Origin: Limisphaerales bacterium
Lineage (GTDB): Bacteria > Verrucomicrobiota > Verrucomicrobiia > Limisphaerales > UBA11358
Direction: 5' to 3'
NCBI GenBank assembly: GCA_025362675.1
Contig: JANYFN010000305.1
Location: 1 to 44,530 of the forward strand
Length of the DNA stretch: 44,530 nt
This document shows, piece by piece, positions 1 to 8,371 of this stretch. The notes beneath the pieces were generated by a model that did not search any database, was not told the DNA's origin, and was given only the letters and a program-made list of their open reading frames with translations. Every line of letters starts with the position of its first letter. Within the stretch, counting starts at the first letter, position 1. The position numbers and the translations under genes were made by a program.

Positions 1-360
1 CGTCACACCAGATCCGCCCGCGATGCAGACGAGATGTTTATTCGGTTCGAGAACAGGAAGAAATTTTCCGACGGGCGGGATCACAAAAATCTTATCGCCG
101 GCCTTCGCCCAATCCACCATGCGCGTGCCCATCTTGCCATCGCGCTTGATGGTGACTTCGTAAAAGCCGCGATCTAGCGCGCAAGACGAAAGCGAATAGG
201 CGCGTTTGTAACTGGGCGTATCTGGCCAATAGAGAGTGATGAATTGACCGGTCTTGAAGTCGGGATTGTGACCATCGGGCCACTTAAGTTTGAGCGTCTT
301 GGTGTCGGGGAGTTCCATCGTCGCGGTTTCGACGATCATTTCAAGAATTTCTTTGGCCAT
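1..360 (-). CDS. FAD-binding oxidoreductase / ferredoxin-NADP reductase-like protein (partial, runs off the left edge)
   Basis: Reverse-strand reading from ATG at 360 gives MAKEILEMIVETATMELPDTKTLKLKWPDGHNPDFKTGQFITLYWPDTPSYKRAYSLSSCALDRGFYEVTIKRDGKMGTRMVDWAKAGDKIFVIPPVGKFLPVLEPNKHLVCIAGGSGVT, with the RAYSLSS FAD-binding and AGGSGVT NAD-binding motifs. It is absent from the ORF track, probably because it has no stop inside the window. Confidence 0.85.
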   Translation of the reverse strand, partial: MAKEILEMIVETATMELPDTKTLKLKWPDGHNPDFKTGQFITLYWPDTPSYKRAYSLSSCALDRGFYEVTIKRDGKMGTRMVDWAKAGDKIFVIPPVGKFLPVLEPNKHLVCIAGGSGVT

Positions 361-497
361 AATAAGTGAGTTGAGATTAATTAAATCAATTGACGGCGGC
401 AAGCAACGAAGCAAAGACCTTGCCGCTGCGCCGAATTCAGTTCGCGGGAAATTCTAGGCGGTTCGAGATACAAGACTTCCCTTTGTTTGTGCATCTA

Positions 498-1280
498 TCA
501 ACCGTTCTTGGCGAGGCGCGCCATGACCTCTTGCGCTAGCAACTGATACGCCGCCGCACCGCTGCTGTATTTGTCGTAGTAAATAATCGGCTGCCCGTGG
601 CTCGGCGCTTCGGCCAAACGCGTGGTGCGCGGAATCAACGTTTCAAAAACTTTTTCGCCCAGCAAGCGGCGAACTTCTTCGACGACTTCATTGGAAAGTT
701 TCGTCCGCCCGTCAAACATCGTCATCGCGACGCCAAAAATTTCCAGACGCGGATTTACGCCCGCGCTCCGGAGCTGATCCAACACGCGGTTCATCATAGA
801 AATACCTTCGAGCGCGTAATACTCACATTGCAGGGGCACGAGAATTCCGTCGCACGCAGCAAAGGCGTTCAGTGATAAAATTCCCAGCGACGGCGGACAA
901 TCCAGTAACACGAGATCGAAACGGCCACTGTCGCGCACCGGCTGGAGCGCGAGCGCGACACGTTGCAAATGATTTTCCAGCCGGGCAAGTTCAAGATCGG
1001 CCGCGCATAAATCCACTTCGCTCGGAATCGCGGAAAGCCGTTCGTAAGCGGTCGGTTTTATTTTTTCGAGCAAGCTGCCTTCGCCTAACAAAACTTGATA
1101 AGCGCTGGCACCGTCGATTTTTTCGATCCCCACGCCACTGGTCGCGTTCGCTTGCGGATCAAGATCAAAGAGCAACACCCGCAGGCCATCGGCAGCCAGA
1201 CAGGCGGCAAGATTCACGGCGGTGGTCGTTTTACCGACTCCGCCTTTTTGATTGGCAACAGCAATGACTTTGGTTGGCAC
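498..1280 (-). CDS. parA: ParA/Soj family chromosome-partitioning-type ATPase
   Basis: Deviant Walker A KGGVGKTTTAVNLA and Walker B DLVLLDCPPSLG; full-length ParA-like sequence. Confidence 0.9.
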   Translation of the reverse strand: MPTKVIAVANQKGGVGKTTTAVNLAACLAADGLRVLLFDLDPQANATSGVGIEKIDGASAYQVLLGEGSLLEKIKPTAYERLSAIPSEVDLCAADLELARLENHLQRVALALQPVRDSGRFDLVLLDCPPSLGILSLNAFAACDGILVPLQCEYYALEGISMMNRVLDQLRSAGVNPRLEIFGVAMTMFDGRTKLSNEVVEEVRRLLGEKVFETLIPRTTRLAEAPSHGQPIIYYDKYSSGAAAYQLLAQEVMARLAKNG

Positions 1281-1355
1281 TGACGAATTAAATGAAAAGC
1301 GCGGTGACGTTTCAAGCGTTCACCGCGCAAAAGTTTTTCTAAAAATGAATTTTAA

Positions 1356-1844
1356 TCAATGGGCGAAGCTGGCGGGCTGTAGCAATGGGTTCTGCTGGCC
1401 GAACAGATTTGCCACCGGCTGCAAGCTGACCGGATTGGTGGAGACTTGAATTCCGCCGCCGCCATCCGCCAAAATCTGCGTATCGAGCGAGGCCATAGCC
1501 ATGCCCTGCGGCATTGGATTCTGCATATTGGCCGACAAGCTCAGAGTAGCGTTTTCCGCCTTTTCCGTGAGCACCACGCTCAACACCAGTAAGAGACACA
1601 GCCCGGTAGCAAAGCCAGCTATAACAGAAGGTTTCGCCTCAAACATGGCAATAAATCTGGCCAGCCAAGGGGCGTGGGATTGGAGGCGGTCGTAAGCGGG
1701 CCCGGAATGATCCGCCTCGGCGGCTTTAATTCGCGCCACCACTTTATCCGAAAAATTATTAAAATAACCCGGCGGCGGAATTTCATGCCGCTTGAGCTGG
1801 AGCAACTTTTTTAATTCGTCGAAATTTTGTTCGTTTTCTTTCAT
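1356..1844 (-). CDS. Putative anti-sigma factor (single-TM membrane protein)
   Basis: MKENEQNFDELKKLLQLKRHEIPPPGYFNNFSDKVVARIK... with one hydrophobic segment (VIAGFATGLCLLLVLSVVL). The start overlaps the sigma-factor stop by 1 nt (TAATG). Confidence 0.55.
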   Translation of the reverse strand: MKENEQNFDELKKLLQLKRHEIPPPGYFNNFSDKVVARIKAAEADHSGPAYDRLQSHAPWLARFIAMFEAKPSVIAGFATGLCLLLVLSVVLTEKAENATLSLSANMQNPMPQGMAMASLDTQILADGGGGIQVSTNPVSLQPVANLFGQQNPLLQPASFAH

Positions 1845-2467
1845 TATGACTTGAGGTATTCGGCCAGATAACCCTGCAACTGCTGGCGCGCGTAAAACAA
1901 TCTTGATCGCACGGTGCCGACGTTGCATTCCATGATCTCGGCAATCTCTTCGTGCGACTGGCCTTGCACATCATGCAAAACCACAACTAGTCTGTGTGGT
2001 TCTGACAATTTGACCAGGGCTTCGTTCAATTTTTTTTGCAGTTCATTCAACCCCACTTCGCGGTTGGGGGTTTTGTGGGAAACCAGCGCCATCATGTCGG
2101 GATCATGCTCGGCGTTGAAGTCAATATCGTTCAGGCTCAAGTGGTATTTGTTCTTGCGCTGCTTGAGGAAATTGATGGTTTTGTTGACCGCTATCCGATA
2201 AAGCCAGGTGTAGAAAGTAGAACCACCTTTAAACGATTTCAGCGCGGAATATGCTTTTATAAAAGCCTCTTGCGCCAGGTCGTTAGCGTCCTCATGATTT
2301 GCAGTCATGTGGTAGATGGTGGAATAAATCCGCTGCTGGTAACGCCGAACCAGTTCATCGTAAGCGGGCAAATCGCCACGCCGAGCATGCTTTACCAAGT
2401 CGGCTTCTAACATTCCAGAAGGCGCGTTCGGGTCTGGGACGATTGCGGGTTCTGACATAGAAATCAT
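1844..2467 (-). CDS. RNA polymerase ECF-type sigma factor (RpoE-like)
   Basis: Sigma-70 region 2 (YQQRIYSTIYHMTANHEDANDLAQEAFIKAY..FYTWLYRIAVN) and region 4 (GQSHEEIAEIMECNVGTVRSRLFYARQQL). Confidence 0.93.
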   Translation of the reverse strand: MISMSEPAIVPDPNAPSGMLEADLVKHARRGDLPAYDELVRRYQQRIYSTIYHMTANHEDANDLAQEAFIKAYSALKSFKGGSTFYTWLYRIAVNKTINFLKQRKNKYHLSLNDIDFNAEHDPDMMALVSHKTPNREVGLNELQKKLNEALVKLSEPHRLVVVLHDVQGQSHEEIAEIMECNVGTVRSRLFYARQQLQGYLAEYLKS

Positions 2468-2469
2468 GT

Positions 2470-3519
2470 CTATTCAACCGCCAAGGCGCTGGTTTGTTGC
2501 GCAATATAATCCGTCAAAGCCAGCAAGCCCATCCGTCCGGGGGACGCCGGTAACGAGCTTAAAGCTTGCCGCGCTTTTTCTAAATAATTCTCAATCACTT
2601 GCATTGATGGCTGAAATGTGGCGTATTTGCCCAGCAAAGCGTTCACCGCTGGCAGATTCTCCGGCTGCCAATTTTGAATCATATTTTCGAGATTGGCGCG
2701 TTCTTCCGGGTTCGCTTTTTCCCAGGCAAGCAAAAGTGGCCAAGTTAATTTTCCTTTCGCCAAATCGGTGCCCAACGATTTTCCAGCATCGGCTTCGGTG
2801 CCGAACAAGTCCACACAATCATCATAAACCTGATAAGCGGTGCCCACTGCCGCGCCAAATTCGCGCAAGGCGGCACGCTGCTCCACCGTCGCTCCGCTTA
2901 AAAATGCCGCGAGATCGCAGGATAGCGTAAATAGCTCGCCGGTTTTCATTTCGATCACTCGAAAATAATCGCGCCGGGCCGCCAGAAAATTCCGTCGCTG
3001 CTGCGTCTGCAAAATCTCACCGGAACAGACCGTATTGGTTGCGAGGGAAACCGCGCGGCAAACTTCGGTGGTTGGAAAATTGGAAGCCAGCTTTAAAGCC
3101 TGCGCGAAGAGACAGTCGCCAAATAAAACTGCAATTTCGTTCCCCCATTTGGCCGCAACGGTGGGGCTACCGCGGCGGATTTTCGCCTCGTCCATGACAT
3201 CATCGTGGACGAGCGTCGCCAAGTGCACCATCTCAATGATGACCGCCGCCGTGACGTGCGACTCATTTGGCTGGCCAAAACATCCAGCGACTAACGCCAC
3301 CAACGTCGGACGTAAATGTTTACCACTGCCGTTGAGCGCGTGCTCGGCGTAAGGCACTATTTGTGGATCGAATTCGCGCGCCTGCCGAATGAGTTGTTGG
3401 TTGACCGCATCAAGAAACGGCTCGGCGGGTTCCACGATTTTTTTCCAGGAACTCGCTAGGTCAACTTTAGAAGTAGGTCGGGCATCGGTGCTCAACACTT
3501 TGGTTTCAACAGCCAGCAT
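2470..3519 (-). CDS. Polyprenyl (trans-isoprenyl diphosphate) synthetase
   Basis: Both Asp-rich motifs are present: LVHDDVMDEAKIRRG and YQVYDDCVDLFG. The start was moved to the internal ATG at 3519 (MLAVETK) to avoid overlapping the divergent response regulator. Confidence 0.9.
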   Translation of the reverse strand: MLAVETKVLSTDARPTSKVDLASSWKKIVEPAEPFLDAVNQQLIRQAREFDPQIVPYAEHALNGSGKHLRPTLVALVAGCFGQPNESHVTAAVIIEMVHLATLVHDDVMDEAKIRRGSPTVAAKWGNEIAVLFGDCLFAQALKLASNFPTTEVCRAVSLATNTVCSGEILQTQQRRNFLAARRDYFRVIEMKTGELFTLSCDLAAFLSGATVEQRAALREFGAAVGTAYQVYDDCVDLFGTEADAGKSLGTDLAKGKLTWPLLLAWEKANPEERANLENMIQNWQPENLPAVNALLGKYATFQPSMQVIENYLEKARQALSSLPASPGRMGLLALTDYIAQQTSALAVE

Positions 3520-3640
3520 CAGGGCAAGATTACTTTCGCACCGCAGTCGAGTCAAACCCGATATGGTTCCACCAGTCGCGGCGGATTGCGCTGGACATTT
3601 GGATTTGTGGAATTGTAATTGAACTGCGGACCAAATAAAT

Positions 3641-4318
3641 ATGCGCATCCTACTTGCCGAAGACGAACGAAAGGTCGCGGAACATCTCCGCGTCGGGTTG
3701 GTGGCGGAAGGCTATGCCGTGGATGTGGCGGGCGATGGGGATGAGGCTCTGTGGCTGGCAGAATCAAACACCTACGACGCGATGCTGCTGGACATCACCA
3801 TGCCGCACAAAGACGGCATCACGGTGGTGCGGTTACTGCGACGAAAAAAAATCCTGACCCCGGTAATTTTTATTACCGCGCGGGATGACGTGGAAAACAA
3901 GGTGCGCGGATTGGATGCCGGCGGCGATGATTATCTGACGAAACCGTTTTCCATCGTCGAACTATTAGCGCGATTACGGGCCGTGCTGAGGCGGCAGAGG
4001 CCCCAAGCGACCACGACTTTGCGCGTTGGAGATTTGGAGTTGGATTTAATATCGCACGCGGCGCAGCGAGGCGGAGTAGCGATTGAACTCACGCCGCGCG
4101 AGTTTGCTTTACTAGAATTTCTGATGAGCAATTCGCCTAAGCCGGTGGGCAAAACGGCGATTGTGGAACACGTGTGGGATCAGCATTTTGATTCTGAAAC
4201 CAACGTGGTGAATGTTTACATCAAAATGCTGCGACGGAAAATTGATCTGCCCGCGATGCCCCCGCTGATCCACACGGTGCGCGGCGTGGGCTTTGCCTTG
4301 CGCGAGGATGAACCATGA
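3641..4318 (+). CDS. OmpR/PhoB-family response regulator
   Basis: REC domain (MRILLAEDERKVAEHL...MLLDITMPHKDGI...FITARDDVENKVRGLDAGGDDYLTKPF) and winged-helix C-terminus. Confidence 0.95.
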   Translation: MRILLAEDERKVAEHLRVGLVAEGYAVDVAGDGDEALWLAESNTYDAMLLDITMPHKDGITVVRLLRRKKILTPVIFITARDDVENKVRGLDAGGDDYLTKPFSIVELLARLRAVLRRQRPQATTTLRVGDLELDLISHAAQRGGVAIELTPREFALLEFLMSNSPKPVGKTAIVEHVWDQHFDSETNVVNVYIKMLRRKIDLPAMPPLIHTVRGVGFALREDEP

Positions 4319-5367
4319 AGTCACTGCGGGCGCGACTCGCATTGTGGTTTGGCATCGGCTTCCTGCTGGTGGCGGCGGCTTTTATTTATTTGCTGCATCT
4401 TTCGCTGGACTCTCAACTCCTCGAAAAAGCCTGCAACAAAATCTATCCCGACCTGCCAAGCTGGGAGTTTCACAACAGCCTCTCGGAGGCGGAAGTGCAT
4501 CAGATTTCCGATGCGCTCATGCATGACGCGCTGTTACTGCTGGTGCCGCTCGCGATCATCGCGGTGGCCGGTGGCTACTGGCTGGCGCGCCAATCGTTGC
4601 GCCCCATCGCCAGCGTGAACCGGCAGTTGCAGGCGAAACATCCCGGCAATCTGGGCGAACCGATTTCGTTGCCGGAACTGGACAACGAATTTCGCGACCT
4701 GCTCCGGCAATTGAACGAACTACTCGCGCGGTTGGACGGATCGTTCTCGGAGATGAACAATTACGCGGCTAAAGTTGCACACGAGCTCCGCACGCCGCTC
4801 GCGATCATGCGCTTGAAAGTGGAACAGGCCGGCGAAAACATTGCGCCCGAACTCGCGGACGAGTTGGAAAGTGAATTGCACCGGCTCACCCACGTCGTGG
4901 ATCAATCCCTGCTCATCGCGCGCGCGGAGCAAGGCCGCCTCGCCGCTACCCGTTCCGTATTTAATTTTTCGGCGACCATCACTGAGATCGTCGCCGATTT
5001 TCAACTACTCGCCACGGAGCAAGGGCGTCATTTAACCTTGCTCGCGGATGACGATTGCTGGGTCGCCGCCGACCCGCGCCATGTGCGGCAGATCGCCCAC
5101 AACTTGCTGACCAATGCGCTCAAACATGGTGGTGGCGATTTCGCCGTCCGCGTCCAGCGGCACGCCCAAAAAGTCACGCTCGTGGTGGCCAACCGCGTGC
5201 ATGGTGTAAGCAGTGAAAAAAACACGCTCGGACTCGGCTTGCGCGTGGTCGCCGCCCTACTCCGGTTGGAACCGGATATGAAATTGCAACAACGGCGCGG
5301 AGTGGATTACCACCTTTCCCGCCTCCTCATGCCGACGGTGAACTTACCCGAATCATTTCAGATTTGA
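4315..5367 (+). CDS. Sensor histidine kinase
   Basis: TM segments, HAMP-like region, H-box VAHELRTPLAIMRLK, N-box NLLTNALKHG. ATGA overlap with the upstream response regulator. Confidence 0.93.
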   Translation: MKSLRARLALWFGIGFLLVAAAFIYLLHLSLDSQLLEKACNKIYPDLPSWEFHNSLSEAEVHQISDALMHDALLLLVPLAIIAVAGGYWLARQSLRPIASVNRQLQAKHPGNLGEPISLPELDNEFRDLLRQLNELLARLDGSFSEMNNYAAKVAHELRTPLAIMRLKVEQAGENIAPELADELESELHRLTHVVDQSLLIARAEQGRLAATRSVFNFSATITEIVADFQLLATEQGRHLTLLADDDCWVAADPRHVRQIAHNLLTNALKHGGGDFAVRVQRHAQKVTLVVANRVHGVSSEKNTLGLGLRVVAALLRLEPDMKLQQRRGVDYHLSRLLMPTVNLPESFQI

Positions 5368-5392
5368 CGCACCGGTGCGCAACTTAAAAAAA

Positions 5393-5430
5393 TTTTAATC
5401 CGCCACACCCGAAGTTTTTAAGTCCCGCTG
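5393..5430 (+). promoter_or_regulatory. Candidate direct-repeat operator upstream of the DUF3570 gene
   Basis: TTTTAATCCGC (5393) and TTTTAAGTCCCGC (5416) repeat with 23 bp spacing in the gap between the kinase gene and the DUF3570 gene. Confidence 0.3.
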
Positions 5431-5449
5431 TTAGATTCCATTCCATCAG

Positions 5450-6631
5450 ATGATCTGGTTCCGTGACATGACCGCTAAAAAACAATCGCATATTTCAGTG
5501 TGCGCCACCGGAAACAACTTTTACCGTCGCTGGCAACGGTTCTTACCGCTCGGCCTAATGTTCAGCCTGCCGCAATTTCTGCGCGCTGAAAATCAGGTGG
5601 CCTATCGCTACGAATTTTACTCCGAGGACAACAACCGGATGCAGATCGAGACGCACTCGGTCTATTTCGAGCAAAAATTGCTGGATAACGTCACGGCCAA
5701 GGGCGATCTGGTTTATGACGGCATTTCCGGGGCGACACCGACGGGCACGCATGATGCCAAAGGCAAAGCCAGAACCACCAAATTAGAGGACCTCCGCCGC
5801 GCTGGTAACATTGGGTTGGAATGGCGTTTCGCCAACCATAAACTTTCCACGGGCTTCGCCTTCAGCAAGGAGCACGACTATTTATCCTACGGCGTGTCAT
5901 TGGCCGACGCGATTGAGTTCAACGAAAAAAATACCATTCTCCAAATAGGGGCCTCGCACAATTTAGATTCCGTTCGACACGCGGATAAAACGACGTGGTC
6001 GGGAAAAAATTCAACGGAGGCTATTGTCGGAATTTCTCAATTGCTCTCGCCCAAGGATGTTTTCAACGTCACCCTGACCTTTGGCAACGATTCGGGTTAT
6101 TTGAGTGATCCTTACCGCCTAGCTGAATATCATCCCAACGTTTTTCCGGCGGGGTTCAATATTGGCGTGCCGGAGCGCCGCCCCGCCCATCGCAACAAGG
6201 AAATCATGCTCACGTCACTGACGCATCATTTCAATTCGCTCGATGCCAGCCTCGAAGGCTCCTACCGTTTTTACCACGATTCCTATGGCGTTGACAGTCA
6301 CACGCTCGGCCTGACTTGGCATCAATGGCTCGGCAAACACTTGATCCTGGAGCCGGCGTTCCGTTTCAGTGAACAATCGGCAGCCTCCTTTTATACCACG
6401 ACATTTGCCGGGACATTTTCAACGAATCCGGGTGGCTATCATTCTGCCGATTACCGACTTTCCAATTTTTATTCTTTGGACTTCGGGTTGCAGGCGACCG
6501 TTATTCTCAATGACCATTTACGAGTCATCGGCGGCTACCATCGTTACGAGATGTATGGGTTAGATAGCACGACATCGGACATGTATCCGCAAGCAAACAT
6601 CTTTACCATTGGCCTCCAATTTTTATGGTGA
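5450..6631 (+). CDS. DUF3570-type predicted outer-membrane beta-barrel protein
   Basis: AYRYEFYSEDNNRMQIETHSVYFEQKLLDNVTAKGDLVYDGISGATPTG... pattern with alternating aromatic beta-strands, ending in an aromatic residue (GLQFLW). Next to ApbE and DUF4266 genes, as commonly seen for this family. Confidence 0.8.
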   Translation: MIWFRDMTAKKQSHISVCATGNNFYRRWQRFLPLGLMFSLPQFLRAENQVAYRYEFYSEDNNRMQIETHSVYFEQKLLDNVTAKGDLVYDGISGATPTGTHDAKGKARTTKLEDLRRAGNIGLEWRFANHKLSTGFAFSKEHDYLSYGVSLADAIEFNEKNTILQIGASHNLDSVRHADKTTWSGKNSTEAIVGISQLLSPKDVFNVTLTFGNDSGYLSDPYRLAEYHPNVFPAGFNIGVPERRPAHRNKEIMLTSLTHHFNSLDASLEGSYRFYHDSYGVDSHTLGLTWHQWLGKHLILEPAFRFSEQSAASFYTTTFAGTFSTNPGGYHSADYRLSNFYSLDFGLQATVILNDHLRVIGGYHRYEMYGLDSTTSDMYPQANIFTIGLQFLW

Positions 6632-7623
6632 TGCCCAGTCCCAGCTCGGCGCAGGAAGCCATTGATCGCGTGCGCCAATCCGCGAACGCCACGGTGGATA
6701 AAACGTTGCACCGGCTGGAATTCCGCGCGATGAGCACGCTCTGCCACGTCAACTTTCATGGCGTCGCCGCCAGCATCGCCCGCGATTTTCAACGCGATGT
6801 CGTCGCGTGGGTTGGCCAGTTTGAGGGTCGCTACTCGCGATTTATTCCCGACAGCCTCATTGGGCGCATCAACGCCGCTGCCGGTGAACATTGGGTAGAA
6901 ACCGATCCCGACACCGACCGGCTGCTCGCACTCTGCCACGAATTGTATTTTTTCACGCGCGGCTCTTTTGATCCAACCGCGCTGCCGCTGATGAAATTGT
7001 GGAACTGGAAAATACAACCGCCCGCGTTGCCGAGCGACGAGTCTATCCGCGCCGCGCTCGAAATCGTCGGCTGGAAAAAAGTTCAACGGCGGCCCGGCGC
7101 AATTTTTCTACCGCAGCCTGGAATGGCACTTGATCTCGGCGGCATCGGTAAAGAATACGCCGTGGATTGTGTTATGAACCTAGCCGTGGAACGCGGCATC
7201 TCAAATATTCTGGTGGATTTTGGTCAGGATGTTCGCGTGCGCGGTCATGCACCCGACAAAAAATTTTGGTGGATCGGTTTGGATGACGCAGCACAACCCG
7301 GCAAATGCTGGGGAGGGGTCGCGCTGACCGATCATGCCGTGACCACCTCCGGCGACTACCTGCGGAACTTCGTCATCAATGGCCGGCGTTATGGGCACAT
7401 TATAGACCCGCGCAACGGCTACCCCGCGTTCAACGACTGTCGCGCCGCCTCAGTCATCGCCCCGAGTTGCACCATCGCCGGATTACTTTCCACCAGCATT
7501 TGCATTTTAGGCGCACGCGACGGCTTGCAACTCGTCGAGTTGCACCCCGGTGCAGCCTGTGCAATTTTGACCGGAACTACGAAACTTTATTCCAGCAAAT
7601 TTCATGAATATATTCCCGCTTAA
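6625..7623 (+). CDS. apbE: ApbE-like FAD:protein FMN transferase
   Basis: GSFDPTALPLMKLW, ALDLGGIGKEYAVD, ILVDFGQDVRVRG, HIIDPRNGYP and a TTSGDYLR segment are characteristic of ApbE. Confidence 0.9.
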   Translation: MVMPSPSSAQEAIDRVRQSANATVDKTLHRLEFRAMSTLCHVNFHGVAASIARDFQRDVVAWVGQFEGRYSRFIPDSLIGRINAAAGEHWVETDPDTDRLLALCHELYFFTRGSFDPTALPLMKLWNWKIQPPALPSDESIRAALEIVGWKKVQRRPGAIFLPQPGMALDLGGIGKEYAVDCVMNLAVERGISNILVDFGQDVRVRGHAPDKKFWWIGLDDAAQPGKCWGGVALTDHAVTTSGDYLRNFVINGRRYGHIIDPRNGYPAFNDCRAASVIAPSCTIAGLLSTSICILGARDGLQLVELHPGAACAILTGTTKLYSSKFHEYIPA

Positions 7624-8098
7624 AAAAATTGTTTTAGCCACGATTCTCTCCGGGATTTTTTCCTGCGCGCATGCCGCGCTGAAAGTCGGTGACACCTTGC
7701 CTGATCTGGTGAGCTACAAGTTGGAAGGTAAATTACCCGACAGCTTGAAAGGAAAAATTGTGGTCGTAGATTTCTGGGCCTCGTGGTGTCTGCCCTGCGC
7801 GGAATCGTTTCCGGTGATGGACGAGCTGCAAAAAAAATACGGCGACCGCGTGGTCATTCTCGCTGTGAACGTGGACGAAAAAGCGGCGAAGATGGAAAAA
7901 TTTCTCACGAAGCATCCGGTCACCTTCACCGTCGTCCGCGATGGCTCGCAAAAACTCGTGGCGGCAGTTGAACCGGAAACCATGCCCACCTCATTTATTT
8001 TGGATGGCGAAGGCAAAGTGAAGTTTCTTCACAAAGGTTTTCACGGCGATGAAACGCGCCAGCAATACATCAGCGAAATAGATTCCCTCTTGAAATGA
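7604..8098 (+). CDS. TlpA-like thioredoxin-fold redox protein
   Basis: N-terminal signal sequence and WASWCLPCAESFPVMDELQKKYG active site. Overlaps the apbE 3' end. Confidence 0.9.
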   Translation: MNIFPLKKIVLATILSGIFSCAHAALKVGDTLPDLVSYKLEGKLPDSLKGKIVVVDFWASWCLPCAESFPVMDELQKKYGDRVVILAVNVDEKAAKMEKFLTKHPVTFTVVRDGSQKLVAAVEPETMPTSFILDGEGKVKFLHKGFHGDETRQQYISEIDSLLK

Positions 8099-8319
8099 TT
8101 ATGAACCGCATCGCCTTGATTTTATTGGCCGTAATCACCTTGGCCATCACAAGTGGCTGCGTGAACGTCAAGCCGTGGCAACGTGAGCATCTGGCCGATT
8201 ATACGATGCAACCCGACCGCGACCCGCTCGGAACCGCGCAAGCTGAACACATCTGGTTCTCGCGTGAGGAGGCCAGCGGCGGCAGCGGCGTGGGCGGCGG
8301 CGGCTGCGGCTGCAATTAA
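8095..8319 (+). CDS. DUF4266-type small lipoprotein with C-terminal GGGCGCN
   Basis: Lipobox-like ITSGC, then VKPWQREHLADYTMQPDRDPLGTAQAEHIWFSREEASGGSGVGGGGCGCN. ATGA overlap with the TlpA-like gene; an alternative start is at 8101. Confidence 0.8.
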   Translation: MIMNRIALILLAVITLAITSGCVNVKPWQREHLADYTMQPDRDPLGTAQAEHIWFSREEASGGSGVGGGGCGCN

Positions 8320-8371
8320 AATTTTCAGTCACGTGAACCAACCAACCCTCAATACCAAACCTAAAACCATC

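Noticed and set aside
498-1280. Complete parAB partition locus
   Set aside because: No parB-like gene is adjacent to the ParA gene in the window (the neighbours are an FNR-like protein and an anti-sigma candidate), so only an orphan ParA is reported.
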